Positions 35,608 to 48,075 of a DNA stretch of 64,000 nucleotides are shown here, in pieces. The DNA is from Eucommia ulmoides (Eukaryota > Streptophyta > Magnoliopsida > Garryales > Eucommiaceae): the NCBI GenBank assembly GCA_016647705.1, contig JAENRU010000489.1, positions 806,001 to 870,000 on the forward strand. Reading direction: 5' to 3'. Positions within the stretch are counted from its first letter, which is position 1. Every line of letters starts with the position of its first letter. The notes under the pieces were generated by a model that saw only the letters and a program-made list of their open reading frames with translations, was not told the origin of the DNA and did not search any database. The position numbers and the translations under genes are program-made.

Positions 35608-35733
35608 TATCGTATTGACGTTAAAGTTCATGATCAAAGCAGAAACATAATTGTTTCTTTATTTGGACCGAATGCCGAAAGCTTCCTTGGTTGCTCCGCT
35701 AAAGACCTTACGGAAAATTCGACTAAGGATATG
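35608..35733 (+). pseudogene. RPA-like OB-fold fragment
   Basis: After an acceptor-like ATGCAG, the frame reads YRIDVKVHDQSRNIIVSLFG followed by PNAESFLGCSAKDLTE. This resembles the OB-fold found in plant RPA1-like proteins (typically YRLxVxVxDxTGxxxFxLFD...LLGxSAxxL). No complete gene surrounds it. A further short exon-like stretch at 36523-36612 (EGCNAKVHHQDCGHDEIERL) may belong with it, but I do not recognise it. Confidence 0.5.
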
Positions 35734-38149
35734 TATTTCCTAATCCATTTTTTTTCTAAGAAATAACTTTATTGAAACTTTGAATTAGCTTTGTGAGTAT
35801 GCATTATTTAACTTGTATATATCATTCTTGTGAACTTTTCTCTTGAAGAGTTTAAATTTTTCTATACCTATCCAACATTGTTTTGACAACCGTCTGCCCT
35901 TACAATTTTGCACTTCATCACAAGTCGTATGTCAACATAGAAACACAATACTGAGCATTGCACAATATTTAGCTAACCAATATTATACATGAATCTATAT
36001 TCTTTTTTTGTTAAATTGTATTCTTCCTTCATGGAATATGCAAGTTATGTATTAACGAATCGTTTTTCTCACATTCATATCCATAGATTTTTCATGTTCA
36101 TATTGTTTTATTTTAATTTTTATTACTTTTTAAAAATAGGGTTAGACCCAATTTGTATTTTATATTGTTTGTTTGTTGTTTGCAAAAAAGTGTCATTAAA
36201 TTGAGGTGCAATTAGAGGGTTAGAACAAAAAAAAAAATGTATTTCTGTTGGCTGTGGATAGTAACTACTTAATCAATATATATATATATAATAATTTTCT
36301 AATTTAAAGCACTACTTTTTGTGCAATTATAGTGGATTTCTTGTTTGGTTAAAGTACGTTCCAGGCACTAGTTTCAGTCATAATGGATCAAGATTAGTCT
36401 TCTGTTTATTTTCTATCTCCATGAATATTTTGATGAATATAAAAGGGCAGGGCAACCCGGTGCTACAAAGCTCTCGCTATATATATGTTAAATTTAATGT
36501 CTGAAAATATTGTAGTGAAGGTTGCAATGCCAAGGTTCACCACCAAGATTGTGGACATGATGAAATAGAAAGGTTGTTTGAATCACAGGGTGGTCCAACA
36601 TTTATGTTCCAGGTATTCAAAAAAATAGTTGAATTCCACTATACTATTTTTCCAAAATGCAACTACAAGTTTTTCTTATTATTTCCATCTCTGGAGTAAG
36701 TGCCTTGTTTAAATAAATTTTACAATCTGAGAATGAATATGGACCGATTGAGTATGGACTCGGTGCACTGAGGTGTGCTTATATGAAATGGTTAGCCGAA
36801 ATGGATGTGGGTTTTAGTACTAGAGTCTCGTGGGTTATGTGCAAGCAAGATGATGTCCCTAACCTCGTTGTAAATTATTTATTTATTTATTTATTTTTAT
36901 TTTTTGTAGTTTTGAATTTTAGCAAAAGTAAAATTTTCTTCTATATGTAATTAGAATTTTTTTTTTTTATTTTTTTTTTTTTTTTTTTATTTTTTTTTTT
37001 TTTTAACGTAGCGGTCTAGATTGTTTTTAGATTAACGCTTGCGATGGCTTCTTCTATTGCGATTACTTCTCTCCAAGCAGAGCTTATAAGCCTAAATTGT
37101 AGACTGAGGCTTGGACTGGCTGGTAGGATTAGAGGTTGGGTTCATGGAATTGGGGCTTTAAAATTTGAATTAGAAATGAATTCATTATATATATATATAT
37201 GAATTCTTGACTTATTCTACGCTTAAAAATAATTTTGGGCAGACAAAATGGTGGATCTTTCATTAACTATTATATGGTAAATGAATTATTTGTTTTTTTT
37301 TTTTTCAAGAAAATAATATTTATTTTGCAACTAAAATTTAATTAATTTAATTGTATTTGGTGCTTCTCCCATTCATGCGTGATAGCAAAAAACATATATT
37401 CATGGAGGATGAAAAGGTGCTTGACCAAGGACCAAGTTTGCCAATCTCCTTTATAAGTTATAGCAAACAACGCTGCTTCGTTACAGGTTTCTTCAAACCT
37501 TTACAAAGGTGTTTTCAAAGAAGCAACAATAATATGTGCACCGTTGATATAAAATTGTAGACACCCAAATCATTGTCTCCATGTTTTGCTTTTTTTTCCC
37601 CCTCTCTGTTATTGCCTCATTCTTAGGCTAGAATATGTATAGTTCTTAGCTTCTGTGATTTCTTGTTGCCATGAGCATATTTGATATATGGGATTGGGAA
37701 TGTGGAAGTCATTTGACTTAGTCATGTTTTACTTCACATAATTGCACATGAAAAATTAGACTTCAACTTCATGTTACTTTCTTACTGTTTTTTGCATGTT
37801 TTCCTCGAAAAAAAATTTGGTACAGTTTTATTTACCTTATTTTAAGTTGTGTAGGCCAAGCGAGAATTGTGAAAATTTTCAAATGCCAAAGTCTTTAGTT
37901 GTTTCATACTTTGTATAACCACCATCCAAAAAATGGGGACTACACATACCCGATGACCTACTCACCATGGAGTTCCACAAGTGGCCTATTGGTTTTGTCA
38001 CGATAGAATGCGCTCGAGGAAGGTTAGTAGGTGCACCTCAAAGACTTGTATCTTCTGCATTGTAATTGCTCATGGATTTTATTACTTGTGATTGTTATTT
38101 GGTCATTGAATTTTATGCTTTGATTATGCATTTTTTTCTAGATAAATTA

Positions 38150-38185
<36 letters not shown>

Positions 38186-38862
38186 ATGTGCATCAAAAAG
38201 CCATTTACAATTGCTATGTGTGAGACAATCTTAATTGCTCATCTCAGGAAAGAGTAGCGAAAATGGGTAAAAACTGTGAACTGGAGGAAAAAGAAGATTT
38301 ATGTGTTGATCAGGAATATGATATCTATGGTATATAAGACTTGCTCTTGCTACAATTGTTCCTGAACAACAGGAAGAAGATTTGAAGTTCTTAGAACTGG
38401 TTTTGCCCGTGTGTTTTTTTTTTTTTTTTTTTTTTTAATGTTATGATGGCTAAAATATTGTTAGGTACACAAAATTTTGGAATATTTATTGGGCTTTTGC
38501 AAATTAAGATGGATGAATGAAAATGTTCGATAGGAAATTTTGCATGTAATTTTCTCATTTAATGTATATCCTTTTTTATACTCATATACGGTATAAATGT
38601 AAGTTTGTGCATATTTCTTGGTAGTTATATTTTGTGATCAGCTGCACAATACAATATTAACTTGTTGCTCGTAAGTCGATAGACATTAATTTGTCATTGT
38701 GGAAACACGTAAGAGTTGAAACACTTAGAGTTAATTCATGAAATTAACAACAATCTAAGAACGTGGGTGCAAAAGTTATTGATAATCTATGACCGAAATC
38801 AATCAAAAAGGGATGAAGCACAGAGATAACGGGCACGTGATTCGCACGTGCTCTTCACCTAG

Positions 38863-39151
38863 TATTATATAAGCTTTGAGTTTACTATTCATTTGGACAC
38901 GTGAAATTACATAATTGTCCTTTAAATTTTTTAAAACTAAATTACACTTATCACCTATTTTTTTACTATATATATATATATGCCTACTAACTTTTAATAT
39001 ATTACAAATATTATTTATATCTATCTATAACTATTATAAAAATCAAGAATTTCTTCACTCTATATTTGTACTAAATTGTCCTTAAAAGATTTTTTTTTAA
39101 AAAAAAAAAAGACATATTTTTAATTGTTATTCATGTGAGATACATTTATTA
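38863..39151. other. Possible left end of a second Helitron-like element
   Basis: TTATATAAGC, ACTATTCATTTGGACACGTG and ACATAATTGTCC parallel the left end of the element at 32410. It is interrupted at 39152 by an LTR element, and no matching right end was identified. Confidence 0.3.
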
Positions 39152-40750
39152 TGTAATACCCCAGAAATTCATATTTTGTGAAAATGTTATTTTATATAAA
39201 TATTTTTGGAGATGGTTTCGTACATTTGTGGTATAAATATATACTTGATAATTTTTAGAGTTACATGTTAAATTCGTATTTTTTAAAATACTATTTTACA
39301 TAAGTCTTATACTTTTGGGTCATTTTGTATATTACAAAAAAATTATGGTATAAATATATATATTTAATAATCTTTGGGGAGAAAGTATAATTATTGAGTT
39401 TAATTTGGATTATGAAACAAATATGGGGTGCTAAGTGTAATATTGAGTGGCTTCCATGGGAAGCCACCCAACTTGTGGCCGTGAATTTAAGGGGGAAAAA
39501 AAAAAAGGAGGTCGGTTGATCTTATCTCCAACATATAATTTATATATATTTTATAGATATGGATATATAGAGAGAGATGGGGAAAGAGACAAAAAAAAAA
39601 AGGGGGGGGGAAGAAAAAGTGGGTAGGGCAGTGGGACGCAAGAACAAGGAAAGAGGAAAAAAAAACAAAGAAAAGAAAAAAAAAATGGGGTCTCAAAATA
39701 CGGAATTGGAAAAGGAACCAGATGAACTTATATATTAGAAAGTTTTGAATATTATGGTTCAGATTTCGGTTTCGAATTTTAGGTAGAATTTCTAACTCTT
39801 TTAATACATGTATTTAATTTTTCTATTGTGTAATTTATGTTTTATTGTTGTGGTTAAATCTTGATAAAAAATAATTATGATTATGTGAAAATTACGTGAA
39901 AACCATATCAAGGTGTTTTATTTGTCATATTAATTAAATGCACATATTAGAAGGGTTGGAGTTCTACTGAGCGTTGACTCACAACTCCATAGTTTTGATT
40001 GCAGGGTCTGTGAGAACGAGAACGACAACGACGCCGGGAATCTCATTTGAATTTTTATTTAAAATTGTAATAATTGTATCTATTAATCACCATTGTAGAA
40101 TCGACTTGATAAATCAATAAACTATAAATTCGAAAATTATAACTTTCGCCGTAATTATATATTGAATTACAAATTTAAACTTTAGTATTAAATTGACCGG
40201 CGTCAGGAATTTATTTGAATGTATTTGAAAATAATGCGGCGACAAGAATTTCAGCTGAATTTCTATTTAATTTGTAATAGTTGAATTTATTATTTATCGG
40301 TGTAAAAAAATTGAATCGATCAATTTGACATTTGTGATTGTCGCCATCATATGCAAAAATTTCTTGGATTTACCAGTAATAAATTATTCGTTATTCGGTT
40401 ATAATTACACGATAAATATAATTGATCGCCGAAGCATTGAAAATTTATCGGATTTTACTTATTAGAATATCGGTCGCATACACGAAATGCGACCGGAAAT
40501 ATATTTGAATTTTTATTTTTAAAAATTGTATTTATGATTTATTGTTGTAATCGGTGAATTCGATAATTATAATTTTCACCGTCGTATGGTAAATTAAAAT
40601 ATTTTCATAAGACGAATTATTAATTACTGAACGCCGTCGCATTATAAATTTATCAGATTTTATAGAATAAAATTTTGGTCAATCGGATTTTGGTCTAAAT
40701 TCTCTAATGGGAGAAACCGAATAACGGCCCTGGGAAATCGGGTCATTACA
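39152..40750. repeat. 5' LTR
   Basis: Bounded by TG and CA and directly followed by the primer-binding site. It aligns along its whole length with 42261-43862. Confidence 0.85.
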
Positions 40751-41346
40751 GGTGGTATCAGAGTGAGTTTACGACCGCCCCGAGATTGGGTTATGGAACT
40801 CATTACTTATAATAAATGGAATAATATTTAAAGATAATAATTTTACAAAAATAATTAAAAATAATGGTAATAATAAATAAATAAATAAAATGAGTTGAAA
40901 ATTGCTTGCAAACTTGTACCTTGGGGGAATTTGAAGATCAGAAGATAAGCCGCCAAACAGTTCATTGTTGTATAGTAGACTGCACAGAAAAAAAAAGAAG
41001 GATATATTTCTTAGCTTTGAAAATGTAATTGTGATGTTGGCCAAATTTCACATTTGGTCTCTCACGTTTTACAATTGTTTCAATTTTGTGAAAATTACTT
41101 CCGGCTATGATGATTTTTGGTTTTCATATTGTTACGGCCTGTTTAAGTTGTTATTGTTTAGATTGTGGTTTCATTTTGATGAAGAAAAGAAAGAAGAAAG
41201 AAGATAAATGAAAGCAGTGAAAATCGCAAATGTATAATATATATATTATTGGATACTATTAAGTTTGATTTTGCTCTCATAAAATTTGTTCTGGAAACAA
41301 AATATTATAGATTCTAATATTTTTGCACCACTAAAATTGGATAAAA

Positions 41347-41348
<2 letters not shown>

Positions 41349-41401
<53 letters not shown>

Positions 41402-41404
41402 ATT

Positions 41405-41442
<38 letters not shown>
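41349..41442. repeat. (AAT)n microsatellite
   Basis: About thirty AAT triplets in two runs, inside the internal region of the LTR element. Confidence 0.95.
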
Positions 41443-41443
<1 letters not shown>

Positions 41444-42260
41444 TCAGATAGATATTGGTTCACTGCTAACGTTAGGTGGGGTCGGAATGTGAAGTCATTA
41501 TGAGATTAGTGGGAGCAAATCGTTACTTGGAAATGTTAATTTGAACTTTTGAGATTAATTGGTGTTGTAGAAATGCAATTAGGGATTTTATGTGATATTT
41601 TTTATATATACATTTTTCGTGATTATTGAACTTGTCATGTTACGTGAGTATTGAATCTTGAGATGAAATATCCTATATGTGGTTTAAAATGTAATTATGT
41701 GGTTTGGGATGTATTTGGTTATGACACATATTTAGGTATTTGAAAAGTATTTGGGTGGTTAAGACATAGTTACGCGTGAGTGATATGTTTACGTGTTTCC
41801 AGATATTTATGTGGTTTAAGATGTATCTATGTATTTCAAGATGTATTTACAGGATTGATTATTCTTAGTCTCACGGGACAGTCCACAAGGAACTAGGCTA
41901 TCTGTTGGATAAAATGTTGGCTGCAATATGTTGACTTGAAATATTGGATGAAATCGGTAAATGTTGGTTATAGGATATGGCGATAGACTTGAAAAGTCAT
42001 GCCAAGTGAGAAAATTTTCGAGGTTATAAACTTGTTGGAATTGAGATAGACCCAATCCAAGTAGGACTGTCGTGATATTTTAAAATACATTTGTTGGTCG
42101 TATATATTTATTGTTATTTCTATCAGAATAGCACAGCAGGAGCGTGGTGGTGACTTTTGGTCACTATTGGTTAACCGAGAGTGACCAATACGGTACAATT
42201 CTGAAATATTATTATTGTTGAACAAAATTTCGAGAACGAAATTTACTTAAGGGGGTAGAT

Positions 42261-43862
42261 TGTAATACCCCAGAAATTCATATTTTGTGAAAATGTTATT
42301 TTATATAAATATTTTTGGAGATAATTTCGTAAATTTGTGGTATAAATATATACTTGATAATTTTTAGAGTTACATGTTAAATTCATATTTTTTAAAATAT
42401 TATTTCACATAAGTCTTATACTTTTTGGTCATTTTGTATATTACGAAAAATTTATGGTATAAATATATATATTTAATAATTTTTGGGAGAAAGTATAATT
42501 ATTGAGTTTAATTTGAATTATGAAACAAATATGGAGTGCTAAGTGTAATATTGAGTGGTTTCCATGGGAAGGCACCCAACTTGTGGCTGTGAATTTAAGG
42601 GGGGGGAAAAAAAGAAAGAAAAAGAGGTCGGTTGGTCTCATATCTAACATATAATTTATATATATTTATAGATATGGATATATAGAGAGAGATGGGGAAA
42701 GACAAAAAAAAAAAAAAGAGAGGGGGAGGGGGGGAAGAAAAAGTGGGTAGGGTAGTGGGACGCAAGAACAGGGAAAGAGGAAAAAAAAAAACAGAGAAAC
42801 AAAAAATGGGGTCTCAAAATACGGAATTGGAAAAGGAACCAGATGAACTTATATATTCGAAAGTTTTGAATATTACGATTTAAATTTCGACTTCGAATTT
42901 TAGGTAGAATTTCTAATTATTTTAATACATGTATTTAATTTTTCTATTGTATGATTTATGTTGTTATTGTTGTGATTAAATCTTGATAAAAATAATTATG
43001 ATTATATGAAAATTACGTGGAAATCATGTCAAGATGTTTTATTTGTTGTATTAATTAAATGTACGTATTAGAAGGATTGGAGTTCTACTAAGCGTTGGCT
43101 CACAACCCCACAGTTTTGATTGCAGAGCCTGTGAGAACGAGAACAGTGCGGGGAATCTCATTTGAATTTTTATTTAAAATTGTAATAGTTGTATTTATTA
43201 ATCACCATTGTAGAATCTACTTGATAAATCGATAAACTATAAATTCGATAATTATAACTGTCACCATAATTGTATATTGAATTACAAATTTAAACTTTAG
43301 TATTAAATTGACCAGCGTCAGGAATTTATTTGAATGTATTTGAAAATAATGCGGCAACAGGAATTAAATTGAATTTCTATTTAATTTGTAATAGTTGAAT
43401 TTATTATTTACCGGTGTAAAAAAATTGAATCGATCAATTTGACATTTGTGATTGTCGGCATCGTATGTAAAAATTTCTTGGATTTACTAGTAATAAATTA
43501 TTTGTTATTCGGTTATAATTACTCGATAAATATAATTGGTCGCCAAAACATTGAAAATTTATCGAATTTTACAGATTAGAATATCAGTAACACACGAAAC
43601 GCGACCGAAAATATATTTGAATTTTTATTTTTAAAAATTGTATTTATGATTTATTATTGTAATCGGTAAATTCGATAATTACAATTTTCACCGTCGCATG
43701 GTAAATTAAAATATTTTCATAAGACGAATTATTAATTACTGGACGCCGTCGCATTATAAATTTACCAGATTTTATAGAATAAAAATTTGGTCAATCGAAA
43801 TTTGGTCTAAATTCTCTAATGGGAGAAATCGAGTAACAGCTCTGGGAAATCGAATCGTTACA
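42261..43862. repeat. 3' LTR
   Basis: Bounded by TG and CA and preceded by the polypurine tract. It aligns with the 5' LTR from end to end. Confidence 0.85.
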
Positions 43863-44416
43863 TACTATAAATATTTTACATATATACACAAGTTTTCTTT
43901 TTCAATATTTTTATTTGCAATATAGAATTACAAATTGCAATACACTAATTTAAAAATAAAATAACCTGAGTATTTTTGTATTATTCAATTAAAAATAATA
44001 TTTTATTTTGTATAAAAAATACTCTATCTATTTAATAGAAACCTAAAAATGTGTACTTGAAAAGAATTTTTAAAGTAAATTTTTGTGGGACTTTTTCATC
44101 TAAAATTGTTTTAATTTAAAAAAAAAAAAAAATTGTAGGCATTTTTTTATTTATATATTTTAATAAAAAAATATCTTAAATTAGTATTTGATTATCCGTG
44201 TATGACATACTAATTCTATGAACGATTTTTATAATTTCATCTATGAGTCATAATTGTACATCTTTAAGATATTGAATATTATTTTGTACTATATTACACT
44301 AAAATTATAATTAATTTTACAATTTGTAACCTCATGCATTTGTATATATGTATTTGTTTTATTATATTAAGTGTTGTGATTATCATCAATTATTTAAAAT
44401 TAAAAAAATATAGGAA
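43863..44416. other. AT-rich stretch, no feature seen
   Basis: Extremely AT-rich with no coding potential that I can support. Confidence 0.5.
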
Positions 44417-46232
44417 AAAATACTGGGAGGACCCAAAAATACCATCAAATTACCGGTTAAACCTACTAATTAGATAATAAACCAAGAAATCTCGAGTTAC
44501 ATATTATTTGCACAACGCAGTCCCAAAAATCTGATCTGTATACTTTCCATTGACAGATTTGCCCTTGCAGTATATGCGGCAATAATGTTTCCTTAATGAG
44601 GATTGAGAGTTTCCATATTCAACAAAATCATTTTATTAAAATGAAAATAACTATTATTGTACATATTTTTTTTACAATTTAATTATATATTTAGATTCGT
44701 CTAAATAAGATCTTCAAAACAATATACAATTTACTATTTTTTTTTCATTAGTTTTCAGCTTTCACATTCATGTTACATGTAACATGATATTTTCAGAATT
44801 TTTGAATGTTACATGTAATAAGGTGTAGTTATCAACTTTTTTTGGGGGGGATTAATATTGGGTTGGTTTTAATGTAACATGCAACATTGATGTTACATGT
44901 AACATTAATGATACGAAATTCATCATAACCTTTTTGAATGTCACATGTAACATTCGTGTGCATCATGTTAAATATGTCAAAAAAATGTGATTAACTAGTT
45001 TCAGTTTTTACATTCATGTTACATGTAACATGTTATTTTCAGTATATGCGGCAATAAAATTTCTTGAATAAGGATTAAGAGTTTCCATATTTAACAAAAT
45101 CATTTTATTAAAATGAAAATAACTATTGTTGTACACATTTTTTTTACAATTTAATTATATATTCTGATTCGTCTAAATAAGATCTTTAAAACAATATCCA
45201 ATTCACTATTTTTTTTCATTAATTTTAGTTTTCACATTCATGTTACATGTAACATGATATTTCCAGAATTTTGAATGTTACATGTAACAATGTGTAATTA
45301 TCAAATTTTTTTTGGGGGGGGTTGATGTTTGGGTTGGTTTTAATGTTACATGCAACATTGATGTTACATGTAACATTAATGATACGAAATTCATCATAAC
45401 CTTTTTTAATATTACATGTAACATTTGTGTGTATCATGTTAAATATGTCCAAAAAATGTGATTAACTAGTTTCAGTTTTCACATTCATGTTACATGTAAC
45501 ATGATATTTCCAGAATTTTTAAATGTTTACATGTAACAAAGTGTAGTTACCATTTTTTTGGGGGGGGGGGGATTTGATGTTGTGTTGGTTTTAATGTTAC
45601 ATGCAACATTGATATTACATGTAACATCAACATTAATGATACGAAATGCATCATAACCTTTTTTAATATTACATGTAACATTCGTATGTATCATGTTAAA
45701 TATGTCCAAAAAATGTAATTAACTAGTTTCAGTTTTTACATTCATGTTACATGTAACATGATATTTTCAGAATTTTTGAATGTTACATGTAACAAGATGT
45801 AGGTACCAACTTCTTTTGGGGGGTTTGATGTTGGGTTGGTTTTAATGTTACATGCAACATTGATATTACATATAACATTAATTATACGAACTTCATCATA
45901 ATTTTTTTGAATGTTACATGTAACATTCATGTGCATCATATTAAACATGTCCATAAAATGTGATTAACATCTCATTTGAAAGAGAATAAAATGAACATTT
46001 TTGTTTTGCAATTTTTATCTTTTTTCACATGAAAATATGAGGAAAAAACGAAGCAAATTGTGCACATGAATATTAGTATTGTTTACCAAATTTAGCTCTA
46101 CTATATAAGGAGTCTACATTGCCGCATATAATGCAAGGGGTATTTCTGTCACAAAAATAACAAAAGGACTGCTGGGTGCACATGAATATTAGTGGGTTTA
46201 TTTAGTAGTTTTGGCCGTAATTTGGGACCGTT
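44417..46232. mobile_element. Foldback-type element with a palindrome array
   Basis: Inverted similarity links the two ends. The left holds TTAGATAATAAACC-type sequence and GCCCTTGCAGTATATGCGGC; the right holds GCCGCATATAATGCAAGGGG followed by ATTAGTGGGTTTATTTAGTAG. The right unit of the block at 44540-44760 is repeated at 45040-45235. The interior is the palindrome array described separately. Superfamily and exact ends are uncertain; Mutator-like is possible. No transposase is present. Confidence 0.5.
44755..45961. repeat. Tandem array with about twenty copies of TGTTACATGTAACA
   Basis: Four units of roughly 220-250 bp (starting near 44762, 45235, 45481 and 45740) each carry four to five copies of the perfect palindrome TGTTACATGTAACA or one-base variants (such as ATGTTACATGCAACAT), with a fixed order of spacers (GGTTGGTTTTAATG, ATGATACGAAATTCATCATA). 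Each palindrome can form a short hairpin, and its dyad symmetry suits a dimeric DNA-binding protein. The unusual repeated open frames (NVTCNINVACNIKTNP) on the minus strand are products of the repeat. Confidence 0.9.
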
Positions 46233-46900
46233 CAGTCAGCGCTCCAAAAATATAAGATTTTTTTTTTGGGGGCGGAATTTCAATAAATTAGGTTGTTCCG
46301 TTAAATTTTATACAATTCTATGACTTTATTTTTTCAATATAGAATTTTAGAGAATTTATAGAGCGACTTTGCAACTTTTAATACAATTGTCACCTTATTT
46401 ATCGATTTATAGTACATCATCACTATTAAGGTTTCTATCAATACATATTTGTTTAGGTAGATAAAAAAATTAAAATTAAAATTTGTTTTAACTTTTTTTA
46501 GTAAAAATATTTAATTGATGACAAATATATTAAATCTCACTTATTTTTTGACTTAATTTGAAATTCTTTTCTTAATTATAACTAAGGAATTTTATTATAT
46601 AGTTTCTTAAGAGATATACAACTCATAAAATAAACCTTTCACCTAGAAAAATAATTTTTTTAGTTCATATAAAATAATCCCTAATATTCCCTCCAAATAA
46701 TATTGTATTTACAAAATCATGTCATCCGAGCTGTGTAACCGTTGCATTTATGGGAATTGTACAGTTTCCAAATATATCACCTCCATCTGGGAAAATCGCT
46801 ACTATGAACTAATTCTCTGTTAAAAAAAATAAAAAAAAATATACATCAAATTAATGTAGAAAGAATCATCTTTCTAATGATATAATTTGTGAAATTTTTG
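46233..46900. other. AT-rich stretch, no feature seen
   Basis: No gene or element with recognisable ends. Plain AT-rich sequence. Confidence 0.5.
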
Positions 46901-47530
46901 GATAAAAATGTAAATTTGTGAATGTTCAGTTAACACAATCACTGGTTTTATATATGTGCTCAAAATTTGTGAATGTTCAGTTAACACAAATCATCCTAAA
47001 TATTCGGTTAACACAATCACTGGTTAAATATTCAAAAACTGTTGGTGCTCTTTAATCTGGCAATCGAGTTTTGCCGAGTGGACGAACATTAAACAATGAT
47101 AATGAATGAAAAAAATTCAGATCATACAATCACAGTTCTAATGTTCAAAAAATGTTAATGTGTTTTTCAATTATGAAATGTTGATACATTATCAGTGACT
47201 GCGAATGGCGACATGAACGAACGACTCTGACGACCTTAATTGTTCTAGAATAGGAAATACTTTTAGATCTGGAACCGCGAGAACATTCATCGTCGATTGT
47301 TCCCAAATATGAAAAATTTCATATAGAAATGAAAGAAGATGAACAAAAAATCGATCAGCGAGAACATTCGTCATCGTCGTTCTAGAAAATAGGAAAGACT
47401 TTCAGATTTGGAATTACGAAAACATTCATCATCGACTGTTCCAAAGATCTGAAAAATTTCAGATAAAAATAGAAAAAAATCGATCGACGAGAACATTCAT
47501 CATCGTCGTTTCAGACTGTCCAGATCTGTC
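46901..47530. repeat. Short diverged repeats
   Basis: AATGTTCAGTTAACACAATC appears about three times near 46920-47030. The block GCGAGAACATTCATCGTCG with TTCCCAAATATGAAAAATTTC appears about three times at 47270-47510. These are non-coding and loosely related to the GAATATTCATATCG cluster near the left edge. Confidence 0.6.
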
Positions 47531-47535
47531 ATCGT

Positions 47536-47718
47536 TCTATACGAGGAAGAAGACGACGGAGTCCTAGGCAAAGAAGGCGAACAAGAATACTTCACATAAA
47601 CCCAAAGAACCACAATATTCAACCAATGCAATAATCTGATGGCCAATGCCGCTCCACCTATTCCAAGTCTCAATCCAAACACCAAACCCCAACTATTCTC
47701 TTTCTTCGCCGGCATCAC
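47536..47718 (-). pseudogene. Possible MATE transporter fragment
   Basis: The minus strand reads GLRLGIGGAALAIRLLHWLN followed by IVVLWVYVKYSCSPSLPRT. It resembles the segment of plant MATE (DETOXIFICATION) transporters that reads like GxGxxGAALAxxxSxWLNVxLLxLYVKFS. It is a single exon-sized piece with no neighbouring MATE exons, so it would be a captured or decayed fragment. The match is short and from memory. Confidence 0.35.
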
Positions 47719-48075
47719 CGCTGGCCACCACCGAAAGGATATGCGATTTAGGGATTTGGAACAATTTCTAGCCTTTGATTTGAAGCATTAGAGGTTCATC
47801 GCCCCATCTTTTCTTCTTTGTCCACCTGCATCACATCATCATCACCCCACCCCATCTCTTCATCCTCTGTTTTTGCGTACTGCATACCACCGGCAAGGGC
47901 TACTGTCCTCCACCCCCACAGATCATGATTGTCTTTCGTCGCCTGCAATCCTTGATTCGTCGATTTCAGGGATGACAATTTTCGCAGGTGAGCCCTCGAT
48001 TCTCTTCAAACTCTGAGACTGTAAATATTGAACCATTGAAGAGAGAAAAATCGTTGTTCGAAGACAAGCAGCGGC

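Larger units (their letters stand above)
32410..38862 (+). mobile_element. Helitron-like element carrying gene fragments
   Basis: The 3' end is the classic Helitron signature: a hairpin from two GCACGTG arms at 38833-38851, then CTCTTCACCTAG, followed by T (38863). The 5' end is less sure; ACTCTTATATAAAGCAAGG near 32425 is followed by GGGGCACTATTCATTTAG, typical of plant Helitron left ends as I remember them. It contains an elongation factor 1B-gamma 5' fragment (33911-34661) and an RPA-like OB-fold fragment (35608-35733). RPA-like domains are often carried by plant Helitrons. I see no Rep/helicase. The DNA just after the end (38866 on) resembles another Helitron left end. Confidence 0.6.
39152..43862. 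mobile_element. Non-coding LTR retrotransposon fossil with two full LTRs
   Basis: Two direct repeats, 39152-40750 and 42261-43862 (about 1.6 kb each), both begin TGTAATACCCC and end TTACA. The 5' LTR is followed by GGTGGTATCAGAGTG, an initiator-methionine-tRNA-type primer-binding site. The 3' LTR is preceded by ACTTAAGGGGGTAGAT, a polypurine tract. Flanks TATTA and TACTA look like a 5-bp target duplication. The internal part is only about 1.5 kb and has no gag or pol, so this is a LARD-like deletion derivative, most like Ty3-type elements by its polypurine context. The LTRs differ by a few percent by eye, so it is moderately old. It looks whole as a non-autonomous unit but lacks all coding capacity. 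Confidence 0.85.

Noticed and set aside
45243-45954. Three similar minus-strand frames (NVTCNINVACNIKTNP repeats)
   Set aside because: They are translations of the TGTTACATGTAACA array, not a gene family.
44755-45961. A CRISPR-like look to the regular palindromic repeats
   Set aside because: The spacers are themselves repeated, the units differ in length, there is no leader or cas gene, and the sequence is a plant nuclear genome.
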